DNA of 12,544 nt from Pleurocapsa sp. MO_226.B13 (lineage in GTDB: Bacteria > Cyanobacteriota > Cyanobacteriia > Cyanobacteriales > Xenococcaceae), in the NCBI GenBank assembly GCA_030064795.1, contig JASJEI010000112.1, positions 1-12,544 on the forward strand. Reading direction: 5' to 3'. How positions within the stretch are numbered: the stretch's first letter is position 1; every line of letters begins with the position of its first letter. A program made the translations under genes and the position numbers. This document shows positions 1 through 7,022 of this stretch, one piece after another. The notes beneath the pieces were generated by a model, which did not search any database, was not told where the DNA came from, and worked only from the letters and a program-made list of their open reading frames with translations.

Positions 1-96
1 GATAAATATCGCTTCAGAAACCCGATAGTTATGCTGCAACTTGTTATGATTAGCACTCTGATTTACTTAACAAGTCGATCGCCTTAGAGGAGAAGA

Positions 97-371
97 TTAG
101 ACAACGTTGACCTTGACGACTTTATTCTTCTTTTCAAAAGCATTGTGGGTGTTTCCACCTGCCTTGAGTTGTTTTTCTAAGTTTTTCAGCTCGGTTTTGA
201 GTTCCTTGTATTCGGCATCTGCTTTCGCATAGCCCAACTCCTGGGATAACTTAAGTTGAGTACGGGCATCTGCCAACAGTTGCATTGCTTTGTCTCGATC
301 GCTTTGGGTAGATGCATTTTCAATGAGACCACGAGCTTTGAGAATGGGAATTGGTAAATATTCTTCTTCTA
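97..371 (-). pseudogene. YfdX-like protein, C-terminal fragment cut off by an IS630 element
   Basis: An open frame on the minus strand runs from the insertion-element edge to a TAA at 97-99 and encodes about 90 residues. It begins EEEYLPIPILKARGLIENA and contains a charged helical segment with the pattern LGY(x)6EYxELKTELKNLEKQLK. From memory this resembles the C-terminal half of YfdX-family proteins, a helical family of unsettled function. The only internal ATG (283-285) is inside the conserved-looking part, so it is not a natural start. Upstream the frame enters the transposon end and soon meets a stop. The right-hand flank of the transposon (1583 onward) does not continue the frame: rejoining the flanks across one TA puts a TGA just upstream. 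The 5' half therefore seems to be deleted or elsewhere. The family call is tentative; the status as a fragment is firmer. Confidence 0.55.
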
Positions 372-400
372 GTAGTCCACCACAATAGTTTTGACAGGTA
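372..400 (+). repeat. Left terminal inverted repeat of the IS630 element
   Basis: It begins GTAGTCCACCA and ends TTTTGACAGGTA, and matches the reverse complement of 1552-1580 at 25 of 29 bases. The four mismatches lie in the AT-rich middle. The dinucleotide TA precedes it at 370-371. Confidence 0.88.
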
Positions 401-443
401 GCCAGAGATTTGAGAAACTTAACTCAAATACTTCTCGGAAATC

Positions 444-1528
444 ATGGCAGTCAAATACATCGTAAATTGATCTGATGAAGAACGTTCTTCACTGTGGGAC
501 ATCACCTCAAAAGGAAAAACCACAGGGAGAATGGTCAAAGGAGCGCAAATTCTGCTTCTGGCAGAAGAAGGATATCCAGACGAGACGATTGCAACGATGT
601 TGAAAGTGGGAGAATCAACTGTTCATCGAACCAGACAAAGGTGCGTAGAAGAGGGAGTGGAAAAAGCGTTACAAGAACGTCCCCGTCAAGGAAGAAAAAG
701 GCAACTGGAGGGGAAAACGGAAGCCTTTTTAGTAGCAACAGCTTGTAGTGACCCTCCCAACGGCAGAGAGTCTTGGACAATGCAACTATTAGCAGACAAA
801 TTGGTGGAATTGAACTTAGTAGAGAGTATTAGTGATGAGACCGTACGTAGGACTCTAAAAAAAACCAAATTAAGCCTTGGTTAAAGGAGCAGTGGTGTAT
901 TCCCACCGTGGGCGCAGAATTTATCTGGAAAATGGAAGATGTCCTAGATTTGTATGCCCAACCCTATGACCCTTGCTATCCTCAAGTCTGTTTTGATGAA
1001 AGACCATGCCAATTAGGAGCGCGAAAAACGAACTCCGATTCCTGCCGAACCAGGACAACCAGAACGAGTAGACTATGAATATGTCAGAGAAGGAACTTGT
1101 AATCTCTTTGCCTGGTTTCAACCACTTCAAGCCTGGAGAGAGGTTAAAGTAACATCACAAAGGACAGCCGTTGACTTTGCCCACTGTATGAAAGAATTGC
1201 TGGATGAACATTTTCCTGATGCGGTTAAAGTCGCGCGTAGTTCTCGATCATCTTAATACTCATACTCCTGCTTCACTAAACAGAAGCATTCCCACCTCAT
1301 GAAGCTAAAAGAATTCTTGACCGACTCGAATTTCATTACACTCCCAAGCATGGCAGTTGGTTAAATATGGTAGAAATCGAATTTTCGGTTCTCTCTCGTC
1401 AGTCTTTGAATCGACGTATTCCTGACATCGACACGATGAAACAAGAAGTAGCAGCATGGACTAAACAACGAAATGAACAACAAGCTACTGTTGATTGGCG
1501 TTTTACCAGCTCTGATGCACGAGTTTAA
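444..1528 (+). pseudogene. IS630-family transposase, broken by a stop codon and several frameshifts
   Basis: This is a DDE transposase cutting and joining DNA at TA targets. The start is ATG at 444 (MAVKYIVN), but an in-frame TGA follows at 468-470. Reading continues with SDEERSSLWDI and a helix-turn-helix region (about 531-700, containing DETIATMLKVGESTVHRT). The catalytic acids are all visible but lie in different frames: Asp in CFDERP (995-997), Asp in VVLDHLNTH (1246-1248) and Glu in NMVEIEFS (1373-1375). The frame changes near 857-875, 1011-1035, 1230-1240 and 1270-1285. The first change is a -1 shift exactly at a run of eight A (857-864). It restores [13 protein letters not shown], so it could be programmed frameshifting, which some IS630-like elements use. 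The stop codon and the other three shifts are decay. The frame ends at TAA 1526-1528. Confidence 0.88.
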
Positions 1529-1551
1529 CTGAAGCGATTATATCCTCAATT

Positions 1552-1580
1552 TACCTGTCAAAATTAAATTGGTGGACTAC
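1552..1580 (-). repeat. Right terminal inverted repeat of the IS630 element
   Basis: It runs from TACCTGTCAAAA to GGTGGACTAC and is the partner of the left end at 372-400. The dinucleotide TA follows at 1581-1582. Confidence 0.88.
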
Positions 1581-1582
1581 TA

Positions 1583-2052
1583 GTCATTAGTAGTCATAGG
1601 GTGAGCGAAAATAATTGATTAGAAATTTATTATTAATTTGAGAATTTGGCACACCTCATCCAATTTAGTCAAGAGTGTTAAACTTTTTGATATACAGGTT
1701 GTCCTGCTCCTAATTCTAGTTTTTTCTGTGGTTTTTTCTTGTTTCGCTGCTTAATATTCGACTCTCTAGTTCAAGCGTGCGATCGTGTGACGTTGCTAAT
1801 TAAGTCTTTTACCATAATTTACTTGGCTATAAAGTAGCTAAACTTGTTTTTGATCCCGCACCTTGGTTTTTTCTACGATCGCTAAAGCAGACAGACTAAC
1901 ATTTGACTGTTTAATTTAAGTTGAGCAATTTTCAGAGAGCCACCAAAGAAATTAATTAATGATTGTCGAGAAGTTTAGTAGGCAAAGCAATAAAATTGAT
2001 TTTGTAATATTTTTGTAAAATATTTTTTTTACGCTCAACTTGATACGCTAGC
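1583..2052. other. Gene-free AT-rich stretch between the insertion element and a small ORF
   Basis: I see no convincing gene, tRNA or remnant of the interrupted YfdX-like gene in these 470 bases; all frames are broken by frequent stops. One structure stands out at 2006-2030. It is an AT-only inverted repeat (AATATTTT, loop TGT, AAAATATT) followed on the plus strand by six further T. This has the shape of a terminator, but the stem has no G-C pairs and no live gene reads into it. The stretch looks like decayed intergenic DNA. Confidence 0.6.
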
Positions 2053-2256
2053 TCATTTTTTCTGAACTAGATTCAATAGTTTACCGTTCAAAAAGTTGCG
2101 GTCAAAACGTTTAACCAAACCTTTAAAATCTTGTTCGCGATATCTTCTAATAATTTTAACGTCTCGCTCGGGGCGAGCGCAATTCTCCCAAATTACCCGT
2201 GCTACTATTCTGACTCGATTGGCATTGGTTTCTTTTCTTAGATCGGTAATTTTCAT
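2053..2256 (-). CDS. Small hypothetical protein, probably a degenerate N-terminal fragment
   Basis: This 67-residue frame starts MKITDLRKETNANRVRIVA and ends at TGA (2053-2055). I chose ATG 2256 because the earlier ATG at 2277 falls inside a strong hairpin. The first 33 or so residues (through ENCARPERDV) remind me of the opening of a conserved cyanobacterial protein of unknown function that begins MKITDLRKETNGNR and goes on for well over 100 residues. That recollection is unverified. From residue 34 the sequence becomes basic and unlike that family (KIIRRYREQDFKG), so I suspect a deletion or frame change replaced the rest. There is no ribosome-binding site. It lies directly downstream of the PhzF-like gene on the same strand, beyond a terminator-like hairpin. 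It may be a remnant rather than an expressed gene. Confidence 0.35.
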   Translation of the reverse strand: MKITDLRKETNANRVRIVARVIWENCARPERDVKIIRRYREQDFKGLVKRFDRNFLNGKLLNLVQKK

Positions 2257-2290
2257 TAAAAATATATTCGGGCGCAAATGTTTGCGCCCG
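2255..2290 (-). terminator. Rho-independent terminator, likely for the PhzF-family gene
   Basis: A perfect GC-rich inverted repeat (CGGGCGCAA, 2269-2277, with TTGCGCCCG, 2282-2290, and a four-base loop) is followed on the minus strand by AATATATTTTTA. It lies about 130 bases past the stop of the PhzF-family gene on the same strand. The T-tract is interrupted, so the call is good but not certain. Confidence 0.6.
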
Positions 2291-2418
2291 TTGTTACGAT
2301 TACAAATAAATTATTTAATAAGATCCTATTCGGGTTCTTTTAAGACGAACACCGTGAAGATAACTATAAATAGTATTTATAAATCAAAATATAAACAATG
2401 GTCAATAATCTATCCAAC

Positions 2419-3213
2419 TCATAATAGTTCCCCTCGCATAACTGTGACAGCTTGACCTTGAAGTAAGACGCGATCGCCTCCGTCATAATGAATTTTGAGC
2501 GTTCCACCACGGCTAGAGGCTTGATAGGCTAGGAAGTTATCTTTTTGTAAGCGATCGCGCCAATAAGGGGCAAGACAGCAATGGGCTGCACCCGTCACGG
2601 GGTCTTCATCTATACCCAGCCCTGGGGCAAAAAATCGCGAAACAAAGTCGTATTGCGAGTCATCTGTAGCCAGACTGGTGACGATAACATTAGGTATGGG
2701 CAATTGCTTTAATAAGCCAAAATTGGGGTTGAGTTTTTCTACTTGTTGCCAAGATTTTACTTCTACCAAATAACCTAAAGAATTATAGGCAAAAGTTTTG
2801 ATGGGTACTCCCAAAGCATCTTGTAACTTAGTAATGGGAGGAATATCCTGAGAGCGATTAGCAGGAAAATCTAATTCGATCCAATCGTCTTGATACTTCG
2901 CCGTTAATAAACCACTTTTTGTTTGAAAATCGATCGCTTGACCCGTCGAAGCATAACCTTCTGTCCAGAGTACGTGTGCGCTGGCTAAAGTCGCATGACC
3001 GCATAGGGGAACTTCAGTAGTCGGGGTAAACCAACGCAGACTATAGTCTCGGTCTTGTTTGAGTAAAAATGCTGTCTCCGAAAGATTCATTTCTCTGGCT
3101 ACTGACTGCATCCAGCGATCGCTTTGAGGTTTTTCTAGTACGCATACCGCAGCGGGATTACCTTGAAAAATGCGATCGGTAAAGGCATCAACTTGAACGA
3201 TCGTTTGTCTCAT
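2419..3213 (-). CDS. PhzF-family isomerase/epimerase-like protein
   Basis: This 264-residue protein belongs to the PhzF family (diaminopimelate-epimerase-like fold). Family members include the phenazine enzyme PhzF, but most bacterial homologues have no proven substrate, and nothing nearby suggests a phenazine pathway. The usual marks are present: QVDAFTDRIFQGNPAAVCVL at the N-terminus, the catalytic glutamate in NLSETAF (Glu46), the CGHAT loop at 71-75, and GIDEDPVTGAAHC at 200-212. The two halves (about 1-120 and 130-264) match the two-lobed fold, and the length is only slightly shorter than typical. The C-terminus VLLQGQAVTVMRGEL is the normal family ending. No Shine-Dalgarno sequence precedes the ATG. 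It is transcribed away from the small membrane protein at 3382, and its upstream region contains a perfect inverted repeat (3252-3272). It is probably a cytosolic metabolic or detoxifying enzyme of unknown substrate. Confidence 0.9.
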   Translation of the reverse strand: MRQTIVQVDAFTDRIFQGNPAAVCVLEKPQSDRWMQSVAREMNLSETAFLLKQDRDYSLRWFTPTTEVPLCGHATLASAHVLWTEGYASTGQAIDFQTKSGLLTAKYQDDWIELDFPANRSQDIPPITKLQDALGVPIKTFAYNSLGYLVEVKSWQQVEKLNPNFGLLKQLPIPNVIVTSLATDDSQYDFVSRFFAPGLGIDEDPVTGAAHCCLAPYWRDRLQKDNFLAYQASSRGGTLKIHYDGGDRVLLQGQAVTVMRGELL

Positions 3214-3251
3214 AATTATTTTGCTAAATCTAGACTATAAACGTGACTCAA

Positions 3252-3272
3252 GTCTGTACGAGATATACAGAC
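3252..3272. promoter_or_regulatory. Perfect 7-bp inverted repeat, possible operator
   Basis: GTCTGTA and TACAGAC are separated by seven bases. The repeat is centred about 49 bases upstream of the PhzF-family start and about 120 upstream of the divergent small ORF. The size and spacing suit a dimeric regulator, but no regulator gene is adjacent and I match it to no known site. It could also be a transcribed hairpin. Confidence 0.35.
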
Positions 3273-3381
3273 AGATGTTCTCAATTGTGTTTTGATTAAA
3301 TAAAAAATAAAAAGAGGAGTTTCGCGCTATATCTCCCCAAAGTCCATACAATAGTAATAAACCATGCAAATTAACTAGACC

Positions 3382-3573
3382 ATGAAAGCCAACAATACAT
3401 CTTGTTTTTTATCTTTTGTAGGATTGAGTATTGCTACTAGTCCCTTTATAGTCACAATTTTGACTTTATATTTGGTAACAGAATTTATGACTGAGTTAGG
3501 CAAAGCTAGCGAAGAAATTTTCCGACCAGATCGTTTGCCCATTCTTAATTTTCCGAAATTAGAGCATAATTAA
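3382..3573 (+). CDS. Small single-span membrane protein, function unknown
   Basis: This 63-residue protein has one hydrophobic segment at roughly 8-32 (LSFVGLSIATSPFIVTILTL). It is followed by a short amphipathic stretch and a soluble tail, TELGKASEEIFRPDRLPILNF. The ordered tail after the span is not what a random frame gives. I have an unverified recollection of similar short cyanobacterial proteins ending in EEIFRxDRLPxLxFP. The first hydrophobic part could also be an uncleaved signal-anchor. The start lacks a ribosome-binding site. A TACAAT -10-like box lies at 3347-3352, about 30 bases before the ATG, without a good -35. It precedes ppc by 271 bases on the same strand, too far to assume an operon. 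I do not know what it does. Confidence 0.65.
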   Translation: MKANNTSCFLSFVGLSIATSPFIVTILTLYLVTEFMTELGKASEEIFRPDRLPILNFPKLEHN

Positions 3574-3670
3574 GTTTAGTTGAAGTAAAACAGCGATAAA
3601 AGTAGAATTTGTGCTTGACTATAGCTATTAGCAGCATACTCATCCCAATTTCTGCTTCAATTACCATATG

Positions 3671-3700
3671 AATTCCCAGTTATTGAGAACTTTGGGAATT
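3671..3700 (+). repeat. Stem-loop in the gap before ppc
   Basis: AATTCCCA (3671-3678) pairs with TGGGAATT (3693-3700), and GTT/AAC inside extends the stem around a six-base loop. No T-run follows on either strand, so it is not a standard terminator. It could be a leader structure of ppc or 3' processing structure of the small membrane-protein transcript. Confidence 0.35.
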
Positions 3701-3722
3701 GGCAATAGTCATTGTAAAAAAA

Positions 3723-3750
3723 TTGTCAATACCAAGACCAAAATCATAAT
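3723..3750 (+). promoter_or_regulatory. Possible ppc promoter
   Basis: TTGTCA (3723-3728) and CATAAT (3745-3750) are separated by 16 bases, a fair sigma-70-like pair about 95 bases before the ppc start. The region is AT-rich, so chance matches are easy. Treat this as a candidate only. Confidence 0.3.
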
Positions 3751-3834
3751 AAATTATTTAAATTACGGATTAAATTTAGTCAATCCTGAATAATCTAAGA
3801 TTATCGCTCGAGTCAAGATATATATACGCCAAGC

Positions 3835-3839
3835 AGAGG
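3835..3839 (+). promoter_or_regulatory. Ribosome-binding site of ppc
   Basis: AGAGG ends five bases before the ATG at 3845. It is the clearest Shine-Dalgarno-like sequence in the window and supports that start. Confidence 0.55.
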
Positions 3840-3844
3840 TTTTT

Positions 3845-6800
3845 ATGAGTTCGGTTGTTCAATCTTCGATAGCGAATCAAGAGGAGAACGGTGTACTTGC
3901 TGCTTCTCATTTACTATTACGCCATCGACAAAAATTAGTAGAAGATCTATGGGAGTCTGTATTGCTGTCTGAGTGCGGACAGGAAATGCTCGATCTTCTC
4001 CAGCAAATGCGCTCTCTTTCTTCTGCTGAAGGGCAAGTAAGAGATTCATTTCCTCAATCCTCAGTACCAAAATTGATCGAGAGGTTGGCTCTCAATGATG
4101 CTATTCAAGCAGCCCGTGCTTTTGCTCTTTATTTCCAGCTAACCAACATAGTCGAACAACACTACGAAAGTAGAGAACAAAAACTGGCTCGGCGCGTTAC
4201 TCATGCCACCCCTACTTCACATAAGAATGGTAGTAGTAAGGGTTGGGCAGCTTCAGTCAAAGCTGACACATCCACAACACATGATTCTCAACTGGAACAA
4301 CTAAAGAAAAATTGGATCGAACCTAGTATATCCAGCAGCAACCAAGCAGGGTTATTTCATTGGCTCTTTCCCTATCTCAAAGAGATTAATATGCCACCTT
4401 TGATGTTGCAAAGGCTGTTGAATCGACTGGACATCAGGCTAGTATTCACCGCCCATCCCACGGAGATTGTCAGACATACAATCCGTAAAAAGCAGCGTCG
4501 GATATCTCAGATTTTAGAACAGCTAGATCTGGCAGAAGAAGTGATGCGAGAAATGGGATTACCAGAATCTTGGGAAGCAAAAGAGGCGGTCAACCAACTG
4601 ACAGAGGAAATTCGTCTTTGGTGGCGTACCGATGAACTACACCAGTTCAAGCCTAAAGTTTTAGATGAGGTAGATTATTCTTTACATTATTTCCAAGAAG
4701 TTTTATTTGATGTCATTCCTCAGTTAGCTACTCGTCTCAAACAGTCTTTAGCAGCGTCTTTTCCTGGTTTAGTCTCCCCCACTCACAACTTTTGTTATTT
4801 TGGGTCATGGGTAGGTTCAGACCGCGATGGCAACCCATTTGTTACCCCGCAAGTAACCTGGGAAACTGCTTGTTATCAGAGAAAGCTGGTAATCGAAAAA
4901 TATCTTAAGTCGATCGCTCAATTGCAAGAGTTACTCAGTCTGTCTTTACACTGGAGCGATGTCCGACAGGAATTATTAGACTCTTTAGAACAAGACCAAC
5001 AGCAAATGCCAGAAATCTACGAAAAACTGGCAATTCGCTATCGCCAAGAACCCTATCGTCTCAAACTAGCCTATATTGCTCAAAGATTAGAAAATACCCT
5101 AGAGCGCAATCAAACTTTGGCTTCCGTTGCTGGTAGACAGGCAATATCAGAGATTAATACCGATAACACTTATGCTTCGGGAGAAGAGTTTGTCGCCGAA
5201 TTGAAATTAATGCAGAGTAGTTTGGCCGCAACTAATTTGCACTGTCGCGAACTAGATAACCTGATCTGTCAAGCAGAAGTATATGGCTTTACTTTAGTAG
5301 AACTAGATTTTCGTCAAGATTCTTCGCGTCATAGTAGTGCGATCGCCGAAATCACGGCATACTTACAGGTCCTACCCAAGCCCTATGAGGAGCTATCGGA
5401 AGCAGAAAAAACTACTTGGTTAGTTCAGGAATTAAAAACCCGCAGACCGATAATTCCTGGAGAAATGCCCTTTTCTGAAACCACTTGCGAAACGATTGAA
5501 ACCTTCAAGATGTTGCGTCTTTTGCAACAGGAATTTGGTCGGGGTATCTGTCAGACCTATATCATCAGCATGACCAACTTTGCCAGCGATGTCTTAGAAG
5601 TCTTATTGCTGTCTCAGGAAGCAGGACTGTACGACCCTGCAACTTGCCATACTAGCGTCAGAATCGTCCCTTTGTTTGAAACCGTAGAAGACCTCAAACG
5701 CGCTCCTGCGGTGATGCGAGAATTGTTTGAACTGCCACTTTATCGTGCAGCTTTGGCAGGGGGATATGAGTATGTAGCAACAACTCAGACAAATCAGACC
5801 AAAAATATTGACTCACCAACCAGTCCTCCTCCTCTGAAACCTACCGACTTACAAGAAGTAATGTTGGGCTACTCCGACAGTAATAAAGATTCGGGGTTTT
5901 TGAGCAGTAACTGGGAAATTCATAAAGCTCAACATTCTTTACAAAAAGTAGCCTCGGAATTTGGTATATCCCTGCGGATTTTCCACGGTCGTGGCGGTTC
6001 GGTAGGTCGTGGTGGTGGGCCTGCTTATTCAGCGATTTTAGCCCAGCCTACGGACACGATTAAAGGCAAAATCAAAATTACCGAACAGGGAGAAGTATTA
6101 GCATCGAAGTATTCTCTGCCAGAATTGGCTTTATATCATCTAGAAACTATGACCACCGCTGTCATTCAATCGAGTTTGTTGGGTAGCGGGTTCGATCGCG
6201 TCGATCCTTGGAATCAAATCATGGAAGAATTATCGGCGCGATCGCGTAGTGTCTATAAGGCTTTGATTTACGAACAGCCCGATTTTGTCGATTTCTTTCA
6301 TGCGGTTACTCCCATAGATGTTATCAGTCAGCTACAGATTGGCTCTCGTCCCTCTAAACGTCCTAGTAGTAAGGGTAATGCTAGTAAAAAGAAAGACATG
6401 AGTAGTCTGCGAGCAATTCCCTGGGTATTTAGCTGGACTCAGAGTCGCTTTTTGTTACCTGCTTGGTATGGTGTAGGTTCGGCTTTGCAAGGTTTTCTCG
6501 ACCAAGAGCCACAAAGAAATCTGGATTTGCTGCAATATTTTTATGTCAAGTGGCCCTTTTTTAGAGTCGTAATTTCTAAAGTGGAGATGACTTTGGCAAA
6601 GGTCGATCTACAGATAGCAGAACATTACGTCAACGAGCTATCTCAGCCAGAAGATTTAGAACGTTTTCAAAAGCTATTCGCTCAAATATCTCAAGAATAC
6701 TATTTGACTAAAGAATTAATTCTCAAAATTAACGGTCAGAAAAAACTTTTGGATGGTAATCTCGAACTACAAAGATCGGTGCAGTTACGTAATGGCACAA

Positions 6801-6958
6801 TTATTCCCCTAGGATTTTTGCAGGTAGCTTTAATTAAGCGTTTACGGCAACATGATAAGTCTCAGATTCTTCATTTTCGTTTTAGCAAAGAAGAGTTATT
6901 GCGAGGGGCAATGTTAACGATCAATGGTATTGCTGCGGGGATGCGCAATACGGGCTAG
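3845..6958 (+). CDS. ppc: Phosphoenolpyruvate carboxylase
   Basis: This enzyme carboxylates phosphoenolpyruvate with bicarbonate to oxaloacetate, feeding amino-acid synthesis and the partial TCA cycle; it acts as a cytosolic tetramer. The 1037 residues match the long cyanobacterial form. Signatures appear in order: [13 protein letters not shown] with catalytic His204, [15 protein letters not shown] near 325, [11 protein letters not shown] with Lys681, [14 protein letters not shown] with His714, and the C-terminal [10 protein letters not shown] needed for the active-site tail. Three hydrophilic insertions stand out. One lies around 115-150 ([15 protein letters not shown]), one around 642-667 ([15 protein letters not shown]) before the Lys681 motif, and one around 836-857 ([13 protein letters not shown]). 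The first and third share a 13-base stretch and the peptide SSKG. There is no plant-type N-terminal phosphorylation motif. ppc stands alone in its direction and converges on the kinase-like gene. Confidence 0.98.
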   Translation: MSSVVQSSIANQEENGVLAASHLLLRHRQKLVEDLWESVLLSECGQEMLDLLQQMRSLSSAEGQVRDSFPQSSVPKLIERLALNDAIQAARAFALYFQLTNIVEQHYESREQKLARRVTHATPTSHKNGSSKGWAASVKADTSTTHDSQLEQLKKNWIEPSISSSNQAGLFHWLFPYLKEINMPPLMLQRLLNRLDIRLVFTAHPTEIVRHTIRKKQRRISQILEQLDLAEEVMREMGLPESWEAKEAVNQLTEEIRLWWRTDELHQFKPKVLDEVDYSLHYFQEVLFDVIPQLATRLKQSLAASFPGLVSPTHNFCYFGSWVGSDRDGNPFVTPQVTWETACYQRKLVIEKYLKSIAQLQELLSLSLHWSDVRQELLDSLEQDQQQMPEIYEKLAIRYRQEPYRLKLAYIAQRLENTLERNQTLASVAGRQAISEINTDNTYASGEEFVAELKLMQSSLAATNLHCRELDNLICQAEVYGFTLVELDFRQDSSRHSSAIAEITAYLQVLPKPYEELSEAEKTTWLVQELKTRRPIIPGEMPFSETTCETIETFKMLRLLQQEFGRGICQTYIISMTNFASDVLEVLLLSQEAGLYDPATCHTSVRIVPLFETVEDLKRAPAVMRELFELPLYRAALAGGYEYVATTQTNQTKNIDSPTSPPPLKPTDLQEVMLGYSDSNKDSGFLSSNWEIHKAQHSLQKVASEFGISLRIFHGRGGSVGRGGGPAYSAILAQPTDTIKGKIKITEQGEVLASKYSLPELALYHLETMTTAVIQSSLLGSGFDRVDPWNQIMEELSARSRSVYKALIYEQPDFVDFFHAVTPIDVISQLQIGSRPSKRPSSKGNASKKKDMSSLRAIPWVFSWTQSRFLLPAWYGVGSALQGFLDQEPQRNLDLLQYFYVKWPFFRVVISKVEMTLAKVDLQIAEHYVNELSQPEDLERFQKLFAQISQEYYLTKELILKINGQKKLLDGNLELQRSVQLRNGTIIPLGFLQVALIKRLRQHDKSQILHFRFSKEELLRGAMLTINGIAAGMRNTG

Positions 6959-6980
6959 TGATCTAGGAAAAAGGAGTAAG

Positions 6981-7015
6981 GAGGAAGGGGGAAAATGTTT
7001 TTTCCCTTTTTCTTT
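6981..7015. terminator. Shared terminator between ppc and the convergent kinase-like gene
   Basis: A purine tract (6981-6995, core GGGAAAA) pairs with a pyrimidine tract (7000-7014, core TTTTCCC) around TGTT, with the stem extended by wobble pairs. On the plus strand it runs into TTTTTCTTTC, as expected for a terminator of ppc. On the minus strand the purine-rich arm is followed by T and C, so it may act in both directions. It fills nearly all of the 64-base gap. Confidence 0.6.
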
Positions 7016-7022
7016 CAACTTG

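Larger units (their letters stand above)
372..1580 (+). mobile_element. IS630-family insertion sequence (1209 bp), inactivated
   Basis: The element is bounded by 29-bp terminal inverted repeats (25 of 29 positions match) and flanked on both sides by the dinucleotide TA (370-371 and 1581-1582), the target duplication expected for IS630/Tc1-mariner elements. It holds one transposase reading frame in pieces, with the three DDE catalytic acids still recognisable. A 7-bp inverted repeat, ATTTGAG and CTCAAAT (408-414 and 423-429), sits between the left end and the transposase start. It could form a hairpin that limits outside read-through. The element has no HIP1 octamer, unlike the genes to its right. 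It cannot make its own transposase, but its ends look good enough to be moved by a related active copy. Confidence 0.9.

Noticed and set aside
531..884. An independent 117-residue helix-turn-helix regulator
   Set aside because: It is in frame with the transposase start at 444 and continues into transposase sequence after a -1 shift. It is the N-terminal part of the IS630 transposase.
2096..2455. A 119-codon plus-strand reading frame overlapping the small ORF and the end of the PhzF-family gene
   Set aside because: It runs antisense through two minus-strand features and across the terminator hairpin, has low-complexity basic composition and resembles no protein family I know.
2419..3213. Evidence for a phenazine biosynthesis cluster
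   Set aside because: Only the PhzF-family gene is present. The family is broad and no other phz-type gene is near it.
3845..6958. ppc as part of an operon with the kai genes
   Set aside because: ppc is separated from kai by a 2.3-kb gene on the opposite strand and by a terminator-like hairpin, so any link is positional only.
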